From: JACXVD01 sp020446665
GTDB taxonomy: Bacteria; Pseudomonadota; Alphaproteobacteria; Sphingomonadales; Sphingomonadaceae
Reading direction: 5' to 3'
Length of the DNA stretch: 64,000 bases
NCBI GenBank assembly: GCA_041396905.1
Contig: JAWKXQ010000006.1
Span: 50,164 to 114,163 of the forward strand
Part shown: positions 1 to 9,137 of the stretch, in pieces
Position numbering within the stretch: position 1 is the stretch's first letter
Layout: each line of letters opens with the position of its first letter
Translations under genes and position numbers: made by a program
Notes under the pieces: generated by a model
What the model was told of the DNA's origin: nothing
What the model saw: the letters and a program-made list of their open reading frames with translations, nothing else
The model's database searches: none

Positions 1-2
1 TT

Positions 3-467
3 GATTTCACGCCCTATCGCCGCAGCACTGTCGGTTTTGACCGCCTGTTTGACCTGATGGAAAACCAGATGCGCAGCAATGGTGGCGACAATTATCCCCC
101 TTTCAACATCGAACGCCGCAGCGAAGATGCCTATCGCATCACGCTGGCGGTTGCCGGTTTCAAGCCCGCCGATATCGACATCACCGCGCAGCAGAACCTG
201 CTGGTGATCCAGGGCAAGAAGCATGAAGAGCGCGCCGAAGGCGAAATGCTCCATGTCGGCATCGCCAATCGCGGGTTCGAGCGTCGCTTTGAACTGGCCG
301 ACTATGTGCGTGTCGAAAACGCCAACCTCGAAGACGGTTTGCTGGTGATCGACTTGCTGCGCGAAGTGCCCGAAGCGATGAAGCCCAAGAAGATCGCCGT
401 GAATGGCCAGCGTTCGCTGGAAATCGTCAAGGATGACGAGAGCGAGAATGCCGCCAACGCGGCGTAA
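3..467 (+). CDS. Hsp20-family small heat-shock protein (5' end outside window)
   Basis: ATP-independent holdase chaperone that keeps unfolding cytosolic proteins soluble. The reading frame is open from base 3, and the residues before the first visible ATG (57) read DFTPYRRSTVGFDRLFDLM, the conserved N-terminus of IbpA-type proteins, so the real start lies left of the window. The alpha-crystallin domain covers most of the visible part (RITLAVAGF through GLLVIDL). A GIANRGFERRF segment and a C-terminal KKIAV (I-x-V oligomerisation motif) are present. It converges on pyrG and is followed by a hairpin terminator. The family is clear; the exact paralogue is not. Confidence 0.93.
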   Translation, partial: DFTPYRRSTVGFDRLFDLMENQMRSNGGDNYPPFNIERRSEDAYRITLAVAGFKPADIDITAQQNLLVIQGKKHEERAEGEMLHVGIANRGFERRFELADYVRVENANLEDGLLVIDLLREVPEAMKPKKIAVNGQRSLEIVKDDESENAANAA

Positions 468-492
468 ACTCCCCATCACTCCAAACGCAACG

Positions 493-530
493 CGGCCCGC
501 CCCGGTCTGACCGAGGCGGGCCGTTTGCTT
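493..530 (+). terminator. Rho-independent-like terminator of the hsp20 gene
   Basis: A perfect 9-bp stem (493-501 with 515-523) contains a second 4-bp stem (503-506 with 510-513). It is followed by a short T-rich run (tttgcttt). It begins 25 bases after the hsp20 stop codon, as expected for a terminator. Confidence 0.7.
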
Positions 531-534
531 TAAA

Positions 535-571
535 CCCCCCCCCCCGTCGGGGGTGGGGTTTGGGGGGGGGG
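535..571. repeat. Poly-C / poly-G low-complexity tract
   Basis: A run of 11 C is followed within a few bases by G-runs of 5, 4 and 11 interrupted by T-runs. The C-run and the last G-run can pair as a hairpin, or the G-runs could form a quadruplex. It lies in the 222-base convergent gap between hsp20 and pyrG. Homopolymers of this length are prone to sequencing error. Confidence 0.6.
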
Positions 572-647
572 CTGTCGGCGGTATTGCCAGCCACACGGCC
601 CCACCCCACTGCGACTAGGCGGCGCTTCGCTCCACCAAGTCTCGTTG

Positions 648-669
648 CCCCTCCCCTGAAGAGGAGGGG
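648..669. repeat. Small intergenic hairpin downstream of pyrG
   Basis: A 7-bp stem pairs 648-654 with 663-669 (cccctcc/ggagggg) in the convergent gap. On the + strand it is followed by taaaa. On the pyrG strand no T-run follows, so it may be a dispersed palindromic element rather than the pyrG terminator. Confidence 0.4.
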
Positions 670-689
670 CTAAAACGTGATAAAACGGA

Positions 690-2324
690 TCAAACCAGCC
701 GCGATTGTGCCAGCGCAGCTTCGATAAAGCCGGAAAAGAGCGGATGCGGATCGAAGGGTTTGCTCTTCAACTCGGGGTGGAACTGCACCCCGATGAACCA
801 GGGATGGTCGGGCCGCTCGACGATTTCAGGCAAGAGCCCGTCAGGCGACATGCCCGAGAAAATCAGCCCGCCCGCTTCCAGCCGCTCCATATAGGCGCCG
901 TTGACTTCGTAGCGGTGGCGGTGGCGTTCGGAGATCGACGTGCTGCCGCCATAGACGCCCGAAACATGGCTGTTGGCGGTCAGCCTCGCTTCATAGGCGC
1001 CCAGCCGCATGGTCCCGCCGAGATCGGTTTCGGCCCCGCGTTTCTGCAGGCCTTCCTTGCTCATCCACTCCGTGATGATGCCCACAACCGGATCGCTGGT
1101 ATCGCCGAATTCGGTCGAACTGGCACCTTCAATGCCCACCAGCCGCGCACCTTCGACACAGGCCATCTGCATCCCCAGACAAATGCCGAAGAAGGGCACT
1201 TTGCGTTCACGGGCGAAGCGGACGCTGGCAATCTTGCCTTCCGATCCGCGCACGCCAAAGCCGCCGGGGACGAGAATGCCGTGCATGGGCTCCAGCTGCG
1301 CCGTAATATCGGCATCATCCTGCTCGAATATTTCGGCGTCGATCCACTTGATGTTGACCTTGACCCGATTGGCCATGCCGCCATGGACCAGCGCTTCATT
1401 GAGCGACTTATAGGCATCGGGCAGGCCGACATATTTGCCGACCACGCCAATGGTCACTTCGCCTTCCGCATTTTCGTAGCGGTCGAGAATGTCATACCAG
1501 CGCGACAGGTCAGGCGCTGGCGCATCGGTAATACCGAATCCGCGCAGCACTTCATCATCCAGCCCTTCGGCATGATATTGCAGCGGCACGGCATAGATCG
1601 AGCTGGCATCCAGCGCAGGGATCACGGCTTCCTTGCGCACATTGCAGAAATTGGCGATTTTCTGGCGCTCGCCATCGGGGATCGGGTGTTCCGCGCGGCA
1701 CAGCAACAAGTCAGGCTTGATCCCCAGGCTCGCCAGTTCGCGCACGGAATGCTGCGTCGGCTTGGTCTTCAGCTCACCCGCTGCCGAAATATAGGGCACC
1801 AGCGTAACATGGACGCTGAGCGTCTGGTTCGGCTCCAGCTCGTTCCTGAGCTGGCGGATCGCCTCCATGAAAGGCAGCGATTCGATATCGCCCACCGTTC
1901 CGCCGATTTCGCACAGGATGAAATCATGGTCGCCCTGATCGGCCAGCGCGAAGTGCTTGATCGCATCGGTCACATGCGGGATCACCTGCACCGTGGCGCC
2001 GAGATAATCGCCGCGCCGTTCCTTGGCGATGATGTCCTGATAGACCCGGCCCGAGGTGATGTTGTCGCCCTGATGCGCGGATACGCCGGTGAAGCGTTCG
2101 TAATGGCCGAGATCGAGGTCGGTTTCCGCCCCGTCATCGGTCACATAGACCTCGCCATGCTGATAGGGGCTCATCGTGCCCGGATCGACATTCAGATAGG
2201 GATCAAACTTGCGGATGCGGACCTTGAAGCCGCGCGCCTGCAGCAACGCGCCAAGCGATGCCGCCATGAGACCTTTGCCGAGCGAGGAGACCACGCCGCC
2301 GGTGATAAATATGTACCGCGCCAT
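690..2324 (-). CDS. pyrG: CTP synthase
   Basis: Converts UTP, ATP and glutamine to CTP in the last step of pyrimidine nucleotide synthesis in the cytosol. At 544 residues it has the normal length. The N-terminal amidoligase domain opens with the P-loop GGVVSSLGKG. The C-terminal class I glutaminase domain carries the nucleophile Cys382 (GICLGMQ) and the His516/Glu518 pair (FHPEL). secG lies upstream on the same strand with about a 90-base gap, the classical alphaproteobacterial order tpiA-secG-pyrG. A long open frame on the opposite strand is only the antisense of this gene. Confidence 0.98.
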   Translation of the reverse strand: MARYIFITGGVVSSLGKGLMAASLGALLQARGFKVRIRKFDPYLNVDPGTMSPYQHGEVYVTDDGAETDLDLGHYERFTGVSAHQGDNITSGRVYQDIIAKERRGDYLGATVQVIPHVTDAIKHFALADQGDHDFILCEIGGTVGDIESLPFMEAIRQLRNELEPNQTLSVHVTLVPYISAAGELKTKPTQHSVRELASLGIKPDLLLCRAEHPIPDGERQKIANFCNVRKEAVIPALDASSIYAVPLQYHAEGLDDEVLRGFGITDAPAPDLSRWYDILDRYENAEGEVTIGVVGKYVGLPDAYKSLNEALVHGGMANRVKVNIKWIDAEIFEQDDADITAQLEPMHGILVPGGFGVRGSEGKIASVRFARERKVPFFGICLGMQMACVEGARLVGIEGASSTEFGDTSDPVVGIITEWMSKEGLQKRGAETDLGGTMRLGAYEARLTANSHVSGVYGGSTSISERHRHRYEVNGAYMERLEAGGLIFSGMSPDGLLPEIVERPDHPWFIGVQFHPELKSKPFDPHPLFSGFIEAALAQSRLV

Positions 2325-2416
2325 GGGAGTCGGGCCTTAAGACTGGAAACGGAGTCGGGGCAAGCGGAATGCGGCGGCGAAATGCCGCAATCCACAAGTG
2401 ATGCGATTTTGCTGGT

Positions 2417-2809
2417 TTATTCAGCCGCGCCAGCGAGCGGATCGGCTGATTCTGCAGGCGCTTCTGCCGGAGCGGTTTCTGCACCCGCCGCGCCCGCAGC
2501 CGGAGCTGCCAGCGGATCGGGTTGCGCGGCAGGGGTGGAACGGTCCAGCGTCGATTCGATGGAATCCGTCCCGCTCGTTTCCACGGCCACCGCTGCCAGT
2601 GCGATCGACAGCACGACGAAGGCAATCGCCAGCCAGCGAGTCGAACGGGTGAGAAAGTCTGCCGCGCCGCGTGCGCTCATCAACCCGCCCGGGCTGCCAC
2701 CGCCGCCAATGCCAAGGCCGCCGCCTTCAGAACGCTGCATCAGGATCACGCCGACCAGCGCGGCTGCGACAATTGCCTGGACCACGGTGAGAAACAGAAA
2801 AAGGGACAT
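2417..2809 (-). CDS. secG: Preprotein translocase subunit SecG
   Basis: Small membrane subunit of the SecYEG protein-export channel. The 130 residues show an N-terminal transmembrane helix (FLTVVQAIVAAALVGVILMQ), the SecG-typical Gly/Ser-rich cytoplasmic loop (RSEGGGLGIGGGGSPGGLMS) and a second helix around residues 58-75. The C-terminal tail is long and rich in Ala, Pro and Glu, as in other sphingomonads. It sits between tpiA and pyrG on the same strand. Confidence 0.93.
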   Translation of the reverse strand: MSLFLFLTVVQAIVAAALVGVILMQRSEGGGLGIGGGGSPGGLMSARGAADFLTRSTRWLAIAFVVLSIALAAVAVETSGTDSIESTLDRSTPAAQPDPLAAPAAGAAGAETAPAEAPAESADPLAGAAE

Positions 2810-2822
2810 GGATCGACTTCTC

Positions 2823-2857
2823 TAAAAAGCTTGCAGCGCGCATCTAGGGATGCGCGC
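2823..2857 (-). terminator. Hairpin terminator between tpiA and secG
   Basis: A perfect 9-bp GC-rich stem (2836-2844 with 2849-2857) with a 4-base loop. Reading on the minus strand it is followed by tgcaagcttttta, a weak T-tract. It could end tpiA transcripts or only attenuate read-through into secG. Confidence 0.5.
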
Positions 2858-2892
2858 GCAAAAGGGCAAGTTTTGCGGCCTGTGCCGGTTAA

Positions 2893-3657
2893 TCAGCGGT
2901 CCTGCAATTCAGCCGCAGCAATCACGATGCCGAGGAAGCTTTCCGCCGTCAGGCTCGCCCCGCCAACCAGCGCACCACCGACATTATCAGCCGCCAGCAA
3001 TTCCCCGGCATTGTCCGGCTTGACCGAACCGCCATAAAGGATGCGGATTTCCGGGCCATCTTCTTCGCCATACAGCTCGACCAGCAAGGCCCGGATGGCA
3101 TTATGCATCGCGGCCACATCTTCCACCGTCGGCGTCCGCCCGGTGCCAATGGCCCAGATCGGTTCATAGGCGACAGACAGGCGTTCCCCCACCTGCTCTA
3201 CCTCCGCAGGAAGCGATTCGCGCAATTGCTTCGTCACAAAGCCTTCTGCCTTGCCTGCATCGCGGGTTGCCTCGGTCTCGCCGCAGCACAGAATGACCTT
3301 CAGCCCGGCGTCGAACACAGCCTGAGCCTTGGCCCGCACAAGCTCATTGCTTTCGCCATGGTCCTGCCGGCGCTCGCTATGGCCGAGAATCACGAATTTC
3401 GCCCCGGCATCGGCCACCATGGTGGCGGAAACATCGCCCGTATGCGCGCCATCGGGCTGCGCATGGCAATCCTGCGCGCCAACGCCGATCTGCTCCGCTT
3501 CACGGTGTACCGCATGGATCAGCGTATGCGGAGGGGCGAGTGCAACCTCCACCTTCATCAGACGCTGTGCCCCGCGATCAATGGCGCGCGCTTCGGAAAG
3601 CATCGCCCGCGTGCCATTCATCTTCCAATTGCCTACAATAAAGGGCCGCTCGGCCAT
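2893..3657 (-). CDS. tpiA: Triosephosphate isomerase
   Basis: Interconverts dihydroxyacetone phosphate and glyceraldehyde 3-phosphate in glycolysis and gluconeogenesis. All catalytic elements of the 254-residue TIM barrel are visible: Lys12 in NWKMNG, His93 in ILGHSERR, the base Glu165 in AYEPIWAIGTG, and the phosphate-binding GGSVKP loop near residue 215. It is the first gene of the tpiA-secG-pyrG block, and a divergent 192-base gap separates it from the PpiD-like gene. Confidence 0.97.
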   Translation of the reverse strand: MAERPFIVGNWKMNGTRAMLSEARAIDRGAQRLMKVEVALAPPHTLIHAVHREAEQIGVGAQDCHAQPDGAHTGDVSATMVADAGAKFVILGHSERRQDHGESNELVRAKAQAVFDAGLKVILCCGETEATRDAGKAEGFVTKQLRESLPAEVEQVGERLSVAYEPIWAIGTGRTPTVEDVAAMHNAIRALLVELYGEEDGPEIRILYGGSVKPDNAGELLAADNVGGALVGGASLTAESFLGIVIAAAELQDR

Positions 3658-3849
3658 GACATTGTTCCTGCCGTATGATTCTGTGTCTGCCCCCTATATG
3701 GGGCGAAGGGCCAAGTCCGCTAGCCGAGGCAAGCGCATAGGTCAAAACCCTTTGCGACCTGTTGCGGGGAAGCCGCAGGGCGGATAAAGCGCAGGCTCCT
3801 TTCCCGCGGGCATCCATGCCTGCCTTGCAATTTCCGGATTCGAAATCCC

Positions 3850-5781
3850 ATGCTGACCTTCTTCCGCAGTTTCTTCAAGTCGAAGTTCGGGGTCGTGTTT
3901 ACCCTCGGTTTCCTCGCTCTGATCGCCTTTGCCTTTGCCAGTTCGGATGTTGCCAATACCGGCACATTTGGCGGCGTTGCGGGGGGCGACAGGGTCGCGG
4001 TGGTTGGCGATGAGAGGATCGGCAATGCCGAACTGAGCCGGGCCGCATCGGCGCAGCTGGATGCGATGCGCGAGCAAAATCCCACGCTGACCATGCCCGC
4101 TTTTGTCGAACAGGGCGGGCTGGAGCGCGTGCTGGATGGCATGATCGACCGCTTCGCGATTGGCAGCTATGCCAAGCTGCATGGTCTTCGCGCCGGGGAA
4201 AACCTGGTCAACAGTGAAATCATCCAGATCCCGGCATTTCGCGGGGCTGGCGGCAATTTCGATGAAAATGCCTATCGTTCGGCGATCGCCCAGCGCGGAT
4301 TGACCGACCAGATGGTCCGTTCTGACCTGGCCAATGGTTTGCTGGCGCAGCAATTGCTGACCCCGGTCTCGATTGGTGCCCGAATCCCTGACCAGTTTGT
4401 CAGCCGCTATGCCTCCTTGCTCAAGGAACGCCGTGAAGGGACCATCGCTATTGTCCTGAGCGCAGCCTACGCCCCCAGCGGTGATCCGACGGACAAGCAG
4501 CTCCAGGCTTATTATGACAAGAACAAGGCGAACTACATTCGGCCCGAGCGTCGTACCCTGCGTTACATCACCTTTGGTGACGAGCAGATCACCGACCGGA
4601 TCGAGCCGACCGAAGCGGAAATTGCCGCCCAGTACGAGAAGGACAAAGCCAAATATGCCGCCAGTGAAGAGCGGACTTATACCCAGCTGATCGTCCCCAC
4701 CCAGCAGGCAGCCAATTCCATTCGCGAGCGGGTTCAGGCTGGCGGCTCTCTGGAAGCTGCCGCGCAGGAGGCAGGGCTGCAAACGGCGAAGCTGGGGCCT
4801 GCGACGCGCGATTCCCTGCTGGCAGAAAGCAGCAAGCCTGTGGCTGACGCCGTTTTTGCGGCGAAGCAAGGTACCATTGCCGCTCCGGCCCGCAGCGGGC
4901 TTGGCTGGCATGTGGTGCGCATTGACAGCGTCAAGAATATCCCCGGCCGCAGCCTGAGCGATGCCAGCCCCGAAATTGCTGCGGAACTGCGCGCAACCAA
5001 TCGGCGCAAGGCGTTGAATGATCTTGCCGCAACTATTGAAGAGCAGATCGACGACGGCACTTCGCTTGCCGATGTCGCCAAGGAACTGGGCGTCAAGATC
5101 GCCACCAGCGAGCCGCTGACTGCTGACGGTTCCATTTATGGGACCAGTCAGCCTGCTGCCGCAGTCCTGCGCCCGGTTATCGCCACGGTATTCCAGGTCG
5201 AAGATGAAGGCGAACCAATGCTGGCCGAGGCCATCCGTGGTGAGACCTTCATCGCCTTTGAAGTCGGCAGCATCACGCGCTCGGCAACTGCCCCGTTTAA
5301 GGAAATCAAGAGCCAGCTGACCGGAGAATGGCGCATGGCCGAGGGGGCCAGGCTCGCAAAGCTGGCGGTCGACAAGGTGCTGGCCCGTGTTGCCAAGGGC
5401 GAAGCACTGCCAGCAGCCATGCGCGCCGAAAATATCAAGTCTCCGCAATTTGAAGCAATCAACCTGACCCGCGAGCAATTGACTGCGCAAGGACAGGTCC
5501 CGCCTCCTCTGGCTCTGATGTTCTCCATGGCAGAAGGTACGGCCAAGAAGCTGGAAGCGCCCAACAATGCCGGCTGGTTCGTGATTGACCTCGACAGGAT
5601 TGAAGCGGGCAAGATCGCAAAGGATGATCCGCTCTTTGCGCAGGCCAAGCAGCAGCTGGGCGGAGCCATGGGCCAGGAATATGCCGAGCAGTCTCAAAAT
5701 GCTGTCCGCGCTGCCACCAAGATTGAGCGCAATGACGCTGGGATCGACGCTGTTCGCAAGCAGTTGATCGGTGAGAGCTAA
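3850..5781 (+). CDS. PpiD-like periplasmic folding chaperone with SurA-type N-domain
   Basis: Membrane-anchored peptidyl-prolyl isomerase family protein expected to help newly exported proteins fold in the periplasm. The 643 residues begin with one transmembrane anchor (about residues 13-31). A SurA_N-like helical segment follows (VAVVGDERIGNAELSRAA onward), then a parvulin-like domain roughly at 250-365 (including SGLGWHVVRID), and a long C-terminal chaperone part ending near the stop. The architecture and length fit PpiD. The stop codon lies inside the first codons of trpE, an 11-base overlap that couples the two genes. Confidence 0.88.
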   Translation: MLTFFRSFFKSKFGVVFTLGFLALIAFAFASSDVANTGTFGGVAGGDRVAVVGDERIGNAELSRAASAQLDAMREQNPTLTMPAFVEQGGLERVLDGMIDRFAIGSYAKLHGLRAGENLVNSEIIQIPAFRGAGGNFDENAYRSAIAQRGLTDQMVRSDLANGLLAQQLLTPVSIGARIPDQFVSRYASLLKERREGTIAIVLSAAYAPSGDPTDKQLQAYYDKNKANYIRPERRTLRYITFGDEQITDRIEPTEAEIAAQYEKDKAKYAASEERTYTQLIVPTQQAANSIRERVQAGGSLEAAAQEAGLQTAKLGPATRDSLLAESSKPVADAVFAAKQGTIAAPARSGLGWHVVRIDSVKNIPGRSLSDASPEIAAELRATNRRKALNDLAATIEEQIDDGTSLADVAKELGVKIATSEPLTADGSIYGTSQPAAAVLRPVIATVFQVEDEGEPMLAEAIRGETFIAFEVGSITRSATAPFKEIKSQLTGEWRMAEGARLAKLAVDKVLARVAKGEALPAAMRAENIKSPQFEAINLTREQLTAQGQVPPPLALMFSMAEGTAKKLEAPNNAGWFVIDLDRIEAGKIAKDDPLFAQAKQQLGGAMGQEYAEQSQNAVRAATKIERNDAGIDAVRKQLIGES

Positions 5782-7306
5782 GGAACGCGCCCTGTCTGGT
5801 TTCCTGCTTGAGAATGCTGAAACGGCCCGCACTGCCTTGGCGCGCGGGGAGGCTTCGCTCGTCTGGCGCAAAGTGGTCTGTGACACGCAGACCCCGGTTG
5901 GCGCAGCGCTGAAGCTGTTCGTAGCCGAGCGCGGCGACTTCCTGCTCGAATCGGTCGAAGGCGGCGAAGTCCGCGGGCGATACAGCCTCCTTGGCCTGGA
6001 TCCTGACCTTGTCTTCCGTGCCACCGGGAACAGCGCCGAAATCAACCATGCATGGCAGGCGGATCGTACGGCCTTTACGCCATGCGATGGCGGCTCACTG
6101 GAGGAACTCCGCGCGCTGGCACAAGCCTGCCGGATCGACGTACCAGCTGAGTTGCCCCCTGCACTCGCCTGCCTTGTGGGCTATTTTGGCTATGAAACCA
6201 TCGGGCTGGTGGAAAAGCTGCCCCGCGCACCGCAAAGCCCCAATGAACTGCCCGATATGCTGTTCGTGCGGCCGACACTGGTGCTGATCTTTGACGGGCT
6301 GAGCGATGAATTGTTCTGCATCGCCCCGCTCTGGGCGGAAGGTGCCGACCCGGATCGCGCAGTGGAACGTGCTGGCGAGCGGATCGACAATGCCCTGCGG
6401 CAATTGGTCAATGCTGCGCCGGTAGAAGCCCCGGTGGCGGAACTGCCTGACATGGCTCTCACCCCGACCATGGCAGACGGGCAATATCGCGACATGGTGC
6501 TGCGCGCGAAAGACTATATCGAGGCAGGTGACATCTTCCAGGTGGTGCTGGCGCAGCGTTTCACCTGCCCCTTCCCGCTCCCGCCGATGGCGCTCTATCG
6601 CGCCTTGCGCCGCGTGAACCCCTCGCCCTTCCTCTATTTCCTCGACCTGCCCGGCTTTGCCGTGGTCGGCTCCTCGCCCGAAATCCTCGTGCGGGTGCGC
6701 GATGGCGAGGTCACTATTCGTCCGATTGCCGGAACCCGCCCACGCGGCGCAACGCCGGATGAAGACAAAGCCGCCGAGGAAAGCCTGCTCGCTGATGCCA
6801 AGGAACGCGCCGAGCATCTCATGCTGCTTGACCTTGGCCGCAATGATGTTGGCCGCGTGGCCTCGCGCGGTTCGGTGGAAGTCACTGCCAGCTTCACTAT
6901 CGAGCGTTACAGCCATGTGATGCACATCGTTTCAAACGTGGTGGGCCAGCTTGATCCATCCCACGATGCAGTCGACGCAATGTTCGCCGGATTCCCTGCG
7001 GGCACCGTCAGCGGCGCACCCAAGATCCGCGCCTGCGAAATCATTGCCGAGCTGGAGCCGGAGACACGCGGCCCCTATGCAGGCGGCGTAGGCTATTTCG
7101 CACCGGACGGTTCTGTCGATAGCTGCATCGTGCTGCGCACCGCCGTGCTGAAAGACGGGGTGATGAATGTGCAGGCCGGTGCCGGGATCGTTGCCGATAG
7201 TGACCCCGCCTATGAACAGCGCGAATGCGAAGCCAAGGCGGGCGCACTGATCGCCGCTGCGCGCGAAGCAGCTCGGATCGCGCAGGAACCGGGATTCGGC
7301 CAGTGA
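5771..7306 (+). CDS. trpE: Anthranilate synthase component I
   Basis: Uses chorismate, with ammonia from the TrpG glutaminase, to make anthranilate, the first step of tryptophan synthesis. The 511 residues carry the LLES tryptophan-binding element near residue 58 and the chorismate-binding signatures RPIAGTRPRG, LDLGRNDVGRV and GTVSGAPKI. The start is a GTG at 5771, chosen because the frame begins there and overlaps the ppiD-like stop. The trpG partner is not adjacent: an exported glycosidase and an iminopeptidase gene lie between them. No leader peptide or attenuator is possible immediately upstream because of the overlap. Confidence 0.96.
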   Translation: MRAKERALSGFLLENAETARTALARGEASLVWRKVVCDTQTPVGAALKLFVAERGDFLLESVEGGEVRGRYSLLGLDPDLVFRATGNSAEINHAWQADRTAFTPCDGGSLEELRALAQACRIDVPAELPPALACLVGYFGYETIGLVEKLPRAPQSPNELPDMLFVRPTLVLIFDGLSDELFCIAPLWAEGADPDRAVERAGERIDNALRQLVNAAPVEAPVAELPDMALTPTMADGQYRDMVLRAKDYIEAGDIFQVVLAQRFTCPFPLPPMALYRALRRVNPSPFLYFLDLPGFAVVGSSPEILVRVRDGEVTIRPIAGTRPRGATPDEDKAAEESLLADAKERAEHLMLLDLGRNDVGRVASRGSVEVTASFTIERYSHVMHIVSNVVGQLDPSHDAVDAMFAGFPAGTVSGAPKIRACEIIAELEPETRGPYAGGVGYFAPDGSVDSCIVLRTAVLKDGVMNVQAGAGIVADSDPAYEQRECEAKAGALIAAAREAARIAQEPGFGQ

Positions 7307-8145
7307 AAAAGCTCATTATCATCCTGCCGCTGGCTATCGCGGCCTGCAACCCGCAGCCCGAAGGCAAGCCGGTGCAGCGCTATGAACTCGATCCGCCGGG
7401 CAAGGCTGCGCAGGCCGATGATCCGGTGGCAGAGCCAACCCCGATCGCAACGCCCACTCCCGCAGCGGAAAGTGCCTGTGAGCGGGTTACGTTCGAAGGC
7501 GCGGCCCTTACCCATTGTGTGGCTGATCCGGCCAAGCACCAGATTGCCATGAAGCTTGGCCCGGAAGGGGGCGCACCATGGCGCGGCTTTAGCGGGCTGA
7601 AAGCATCGCTCCCGCCGGAAACAAGCGTGGCCTTTGCCGTCAATGGCGGCATGTTCAACGGCGAAGGAAAGCCGATTGGCTATTATGTGGAGGCCAGCCA
7701 GCGCCTGAAAGAGCTCAACCGCAATGACGGGCCGGGCAATTTCCACCTGAAGCCCAATGGCGTTTTCTATGGCAGCGGCGGCAGCTGGCGTATCCGCACC
7801 AGTGACGATTTCTTCGCCAAGGTCGGCGACCGCCCGCAATTCGGCACGCAGAGCGGCCCGATGCTGGTGATCGACGGCAAGCTCCATCCCGAAATCACCG
7901 ATGACGGGCCAAGCAAGGCGATCCGCAATGGCGTGGGCGTGGACGCAAAAGGTCGCGCGCATTTCGTGATCTCGGAGGAACCGCTGAGTTTCGGCAAGAT
8001 CGCCCGCTATTTCCGAGACGAACTGAAGACGCCAAACGCGCTTTTCCTCGACGGCAATGTCTCCGCGCTGTGGGACCCGGCCAGTGACCGGATGGATTCC
8101 CGCGCGCCCATCGGCCCCTTGATTGTCGTGACGAAAAAGGACTGA
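7303..8145 (+). CDS. Phosphodiester glycosidase-family lipoprotein
   Basis: Predicted exported hydrolase of the NAGPA-like family (Pfam PF09992). The start is a GTG at 7303 overlapping the trpE stop by 4 bases (GTGA). It gives the lipoprotein signal KKLIIILPLAIAAC with lipobox Cys15, whereas longer upstream starts would bury this signal. The 280-residue protein has the family motifs NGGMFN, TQSGPMLV, IRNGVGV and NALFLDGNVSALWD. Its substrate cannot be told. Its place inside the trp block suggests only shared transcription, not a role in tryptophan synthesis. Confidence 0.85.
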   Translation: MKKLIIILPLAIAACNPQPEGKPVQRYELDPPGKAAQADDPVAEPTPIATPTPAAESACERVTFEGAALTHCVADPAKHQIAMKLGPEGGAPWRGFSGLKASLPPETSVAFAVNGGMFNGEGKPIGYYVEASQRLKELNRNDGPGNFHLKPNGVFYGSGGSWRIRTSDDFFAKVGDRPQFGTQSGPMLVIDGKLHPEITDDGPSKAIRNGVGVDAKGRAHFVISEEPLSFGKIARYFRDELKTPNALFLDGNVSALWDPASDRMDSRAPIGPLIVVTKKD

Positions 8146-8149
8146 TGGA

Positions 8150-9106
8150 ATGACCAGGCGCCGGACGCTTTATCCGCCGATCGAACCCTATGACAGCGGC
8201 ATGCTGGATGTGGGCGAGGGCCATGCGCTTTATTGGGAGCGGGTCGGTACTCCCGGCGCGAAACCGGCGGTGTTCCTGCATGGCGGTCCGGGCGGTGGGA
8301 TGAGCCCATCGCATCGCCGCCAGTGGGACCCTGAACTGTATGACGTCCTGCTGTTCGACCAGCGGGGCTGCGGCCAGTCCACGCCCTTCGCTGAAATCGA
8401 GCATAATGACACATGGCGCATCGTCGAGGATATCGAGAAGCTGCGCGAGATGTGCGGGCATGAAGCCTGGCAGGCCTTTGGCGGCAGCTGGGGCTCGACC
8501 CTCGCGCTCGCCTATGCGCAGAAATATCCCGAACGCGTGACCGAACTGGTGCTGCGCGGCGTTTTCCTCGCTCGCCAGACGGAAAAGAACTGGCTCTATC
8601 GCTATGGCGCGAGCGAGGTCATGGCGGAACAGTGGGATGCCTTTACCGGCCTGATCCCCGAGGACGAGCGCGGTGATCTGGTGCAAGCCTATTACAACCG
8701 CCTGACCAGCGATGATGAAGCCACCCGTCTGGCTGCGGCGCGCGAATGGTCGCTATGGGAAGGCAATGTCGCGACGCTGCTGCCCGATGAAAGCCTGCTG
8801 AGCGAATTTGCCGATCCGTCCAAGGCCGTCCCCTTCGCCCGCATCTGCGCGAAATTCTTCCTCGAAGATTTCTATCTCGAAGAGGCGCAATTGCTGCGCG
8901 ATGCGCACAGGTTGAAAGGCATTCCCGGCATCATCGTGCAGGGCCGCCACGACATCTGCACCCCGCCCACCTCCGCCTGGGCAATGAAGAAGGCATGGCC
9001 CGAGGTGGATCTGCGCATCGTCCATGATGCTGGCCATAGCGCAAGCGAGCCGGGTATCGTCGATGGCCTTGTGCGGGCGACAGACGAACTGGCAGGCAAG
9101 GCTTGA
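8150..9106 (+). CDS. pip: Proline iminopeptidase (alpha/beta hydrolase)
   Basis: Cytosolic serine peptidase removing N-terminal proline from peptides. The 318-residue protein matches the family length. It shows the oxyanion-hole motif HGGPGGG, the DQRGCGQS segment, the nucleophile elbow GGSWGS and the C-terminal catalytic His in HDAGHS. It starts 4 bases after the glycosidase stop, so it is probably co-transcribed with trpE. trpG follows after 31 bases. Confidence 0.93.
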   Translation: MTRRRTLYPPIEPYDSGMLDVGEGHALYWERVGTPGAKPAVFLHGGPGGGMSPSHRRQWDPELYDVLLFDQRGCGQSTPFAEIEHNDTWRIVEDIEKLREMCGHEAWQAFGGSWGSTLALAYAQKYPERVTELVLRGVFLARQTEKNWLYRYGASEVMAEQWDAFTGLIPEDERGDLVQAYYNRLTSDDEATRLAAAREWSLWEGNVATLLPDESLLSEFADPSKAVPFARICAKFFLEDFYLEEAQLLRDAHRLKGIPGIIVQGRHDICTPPTSAWAMKKAWPEVDLRIVHDAGHSASEPGIVDGLVRATDELAGKA

Positions 9107-9137
9107 TCAGACCGGCGAAAAGGGCAAAGGCGCTGCC

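Noticed and set aside
705..2825. Long open frame on the + strand opposite pyrG and secG
   Set aside because: It is the antisense of two clear genes, has no recognisable protein motif, and arises from the high third-position GC content.
3742..6045. 767-codon frame on the minus strand opposite the PpiD-like gene
   Set aside because: It overlaps a gene with clear domains in full; its composition (Arg/Ser/His-rich) is typical of antisense reading.
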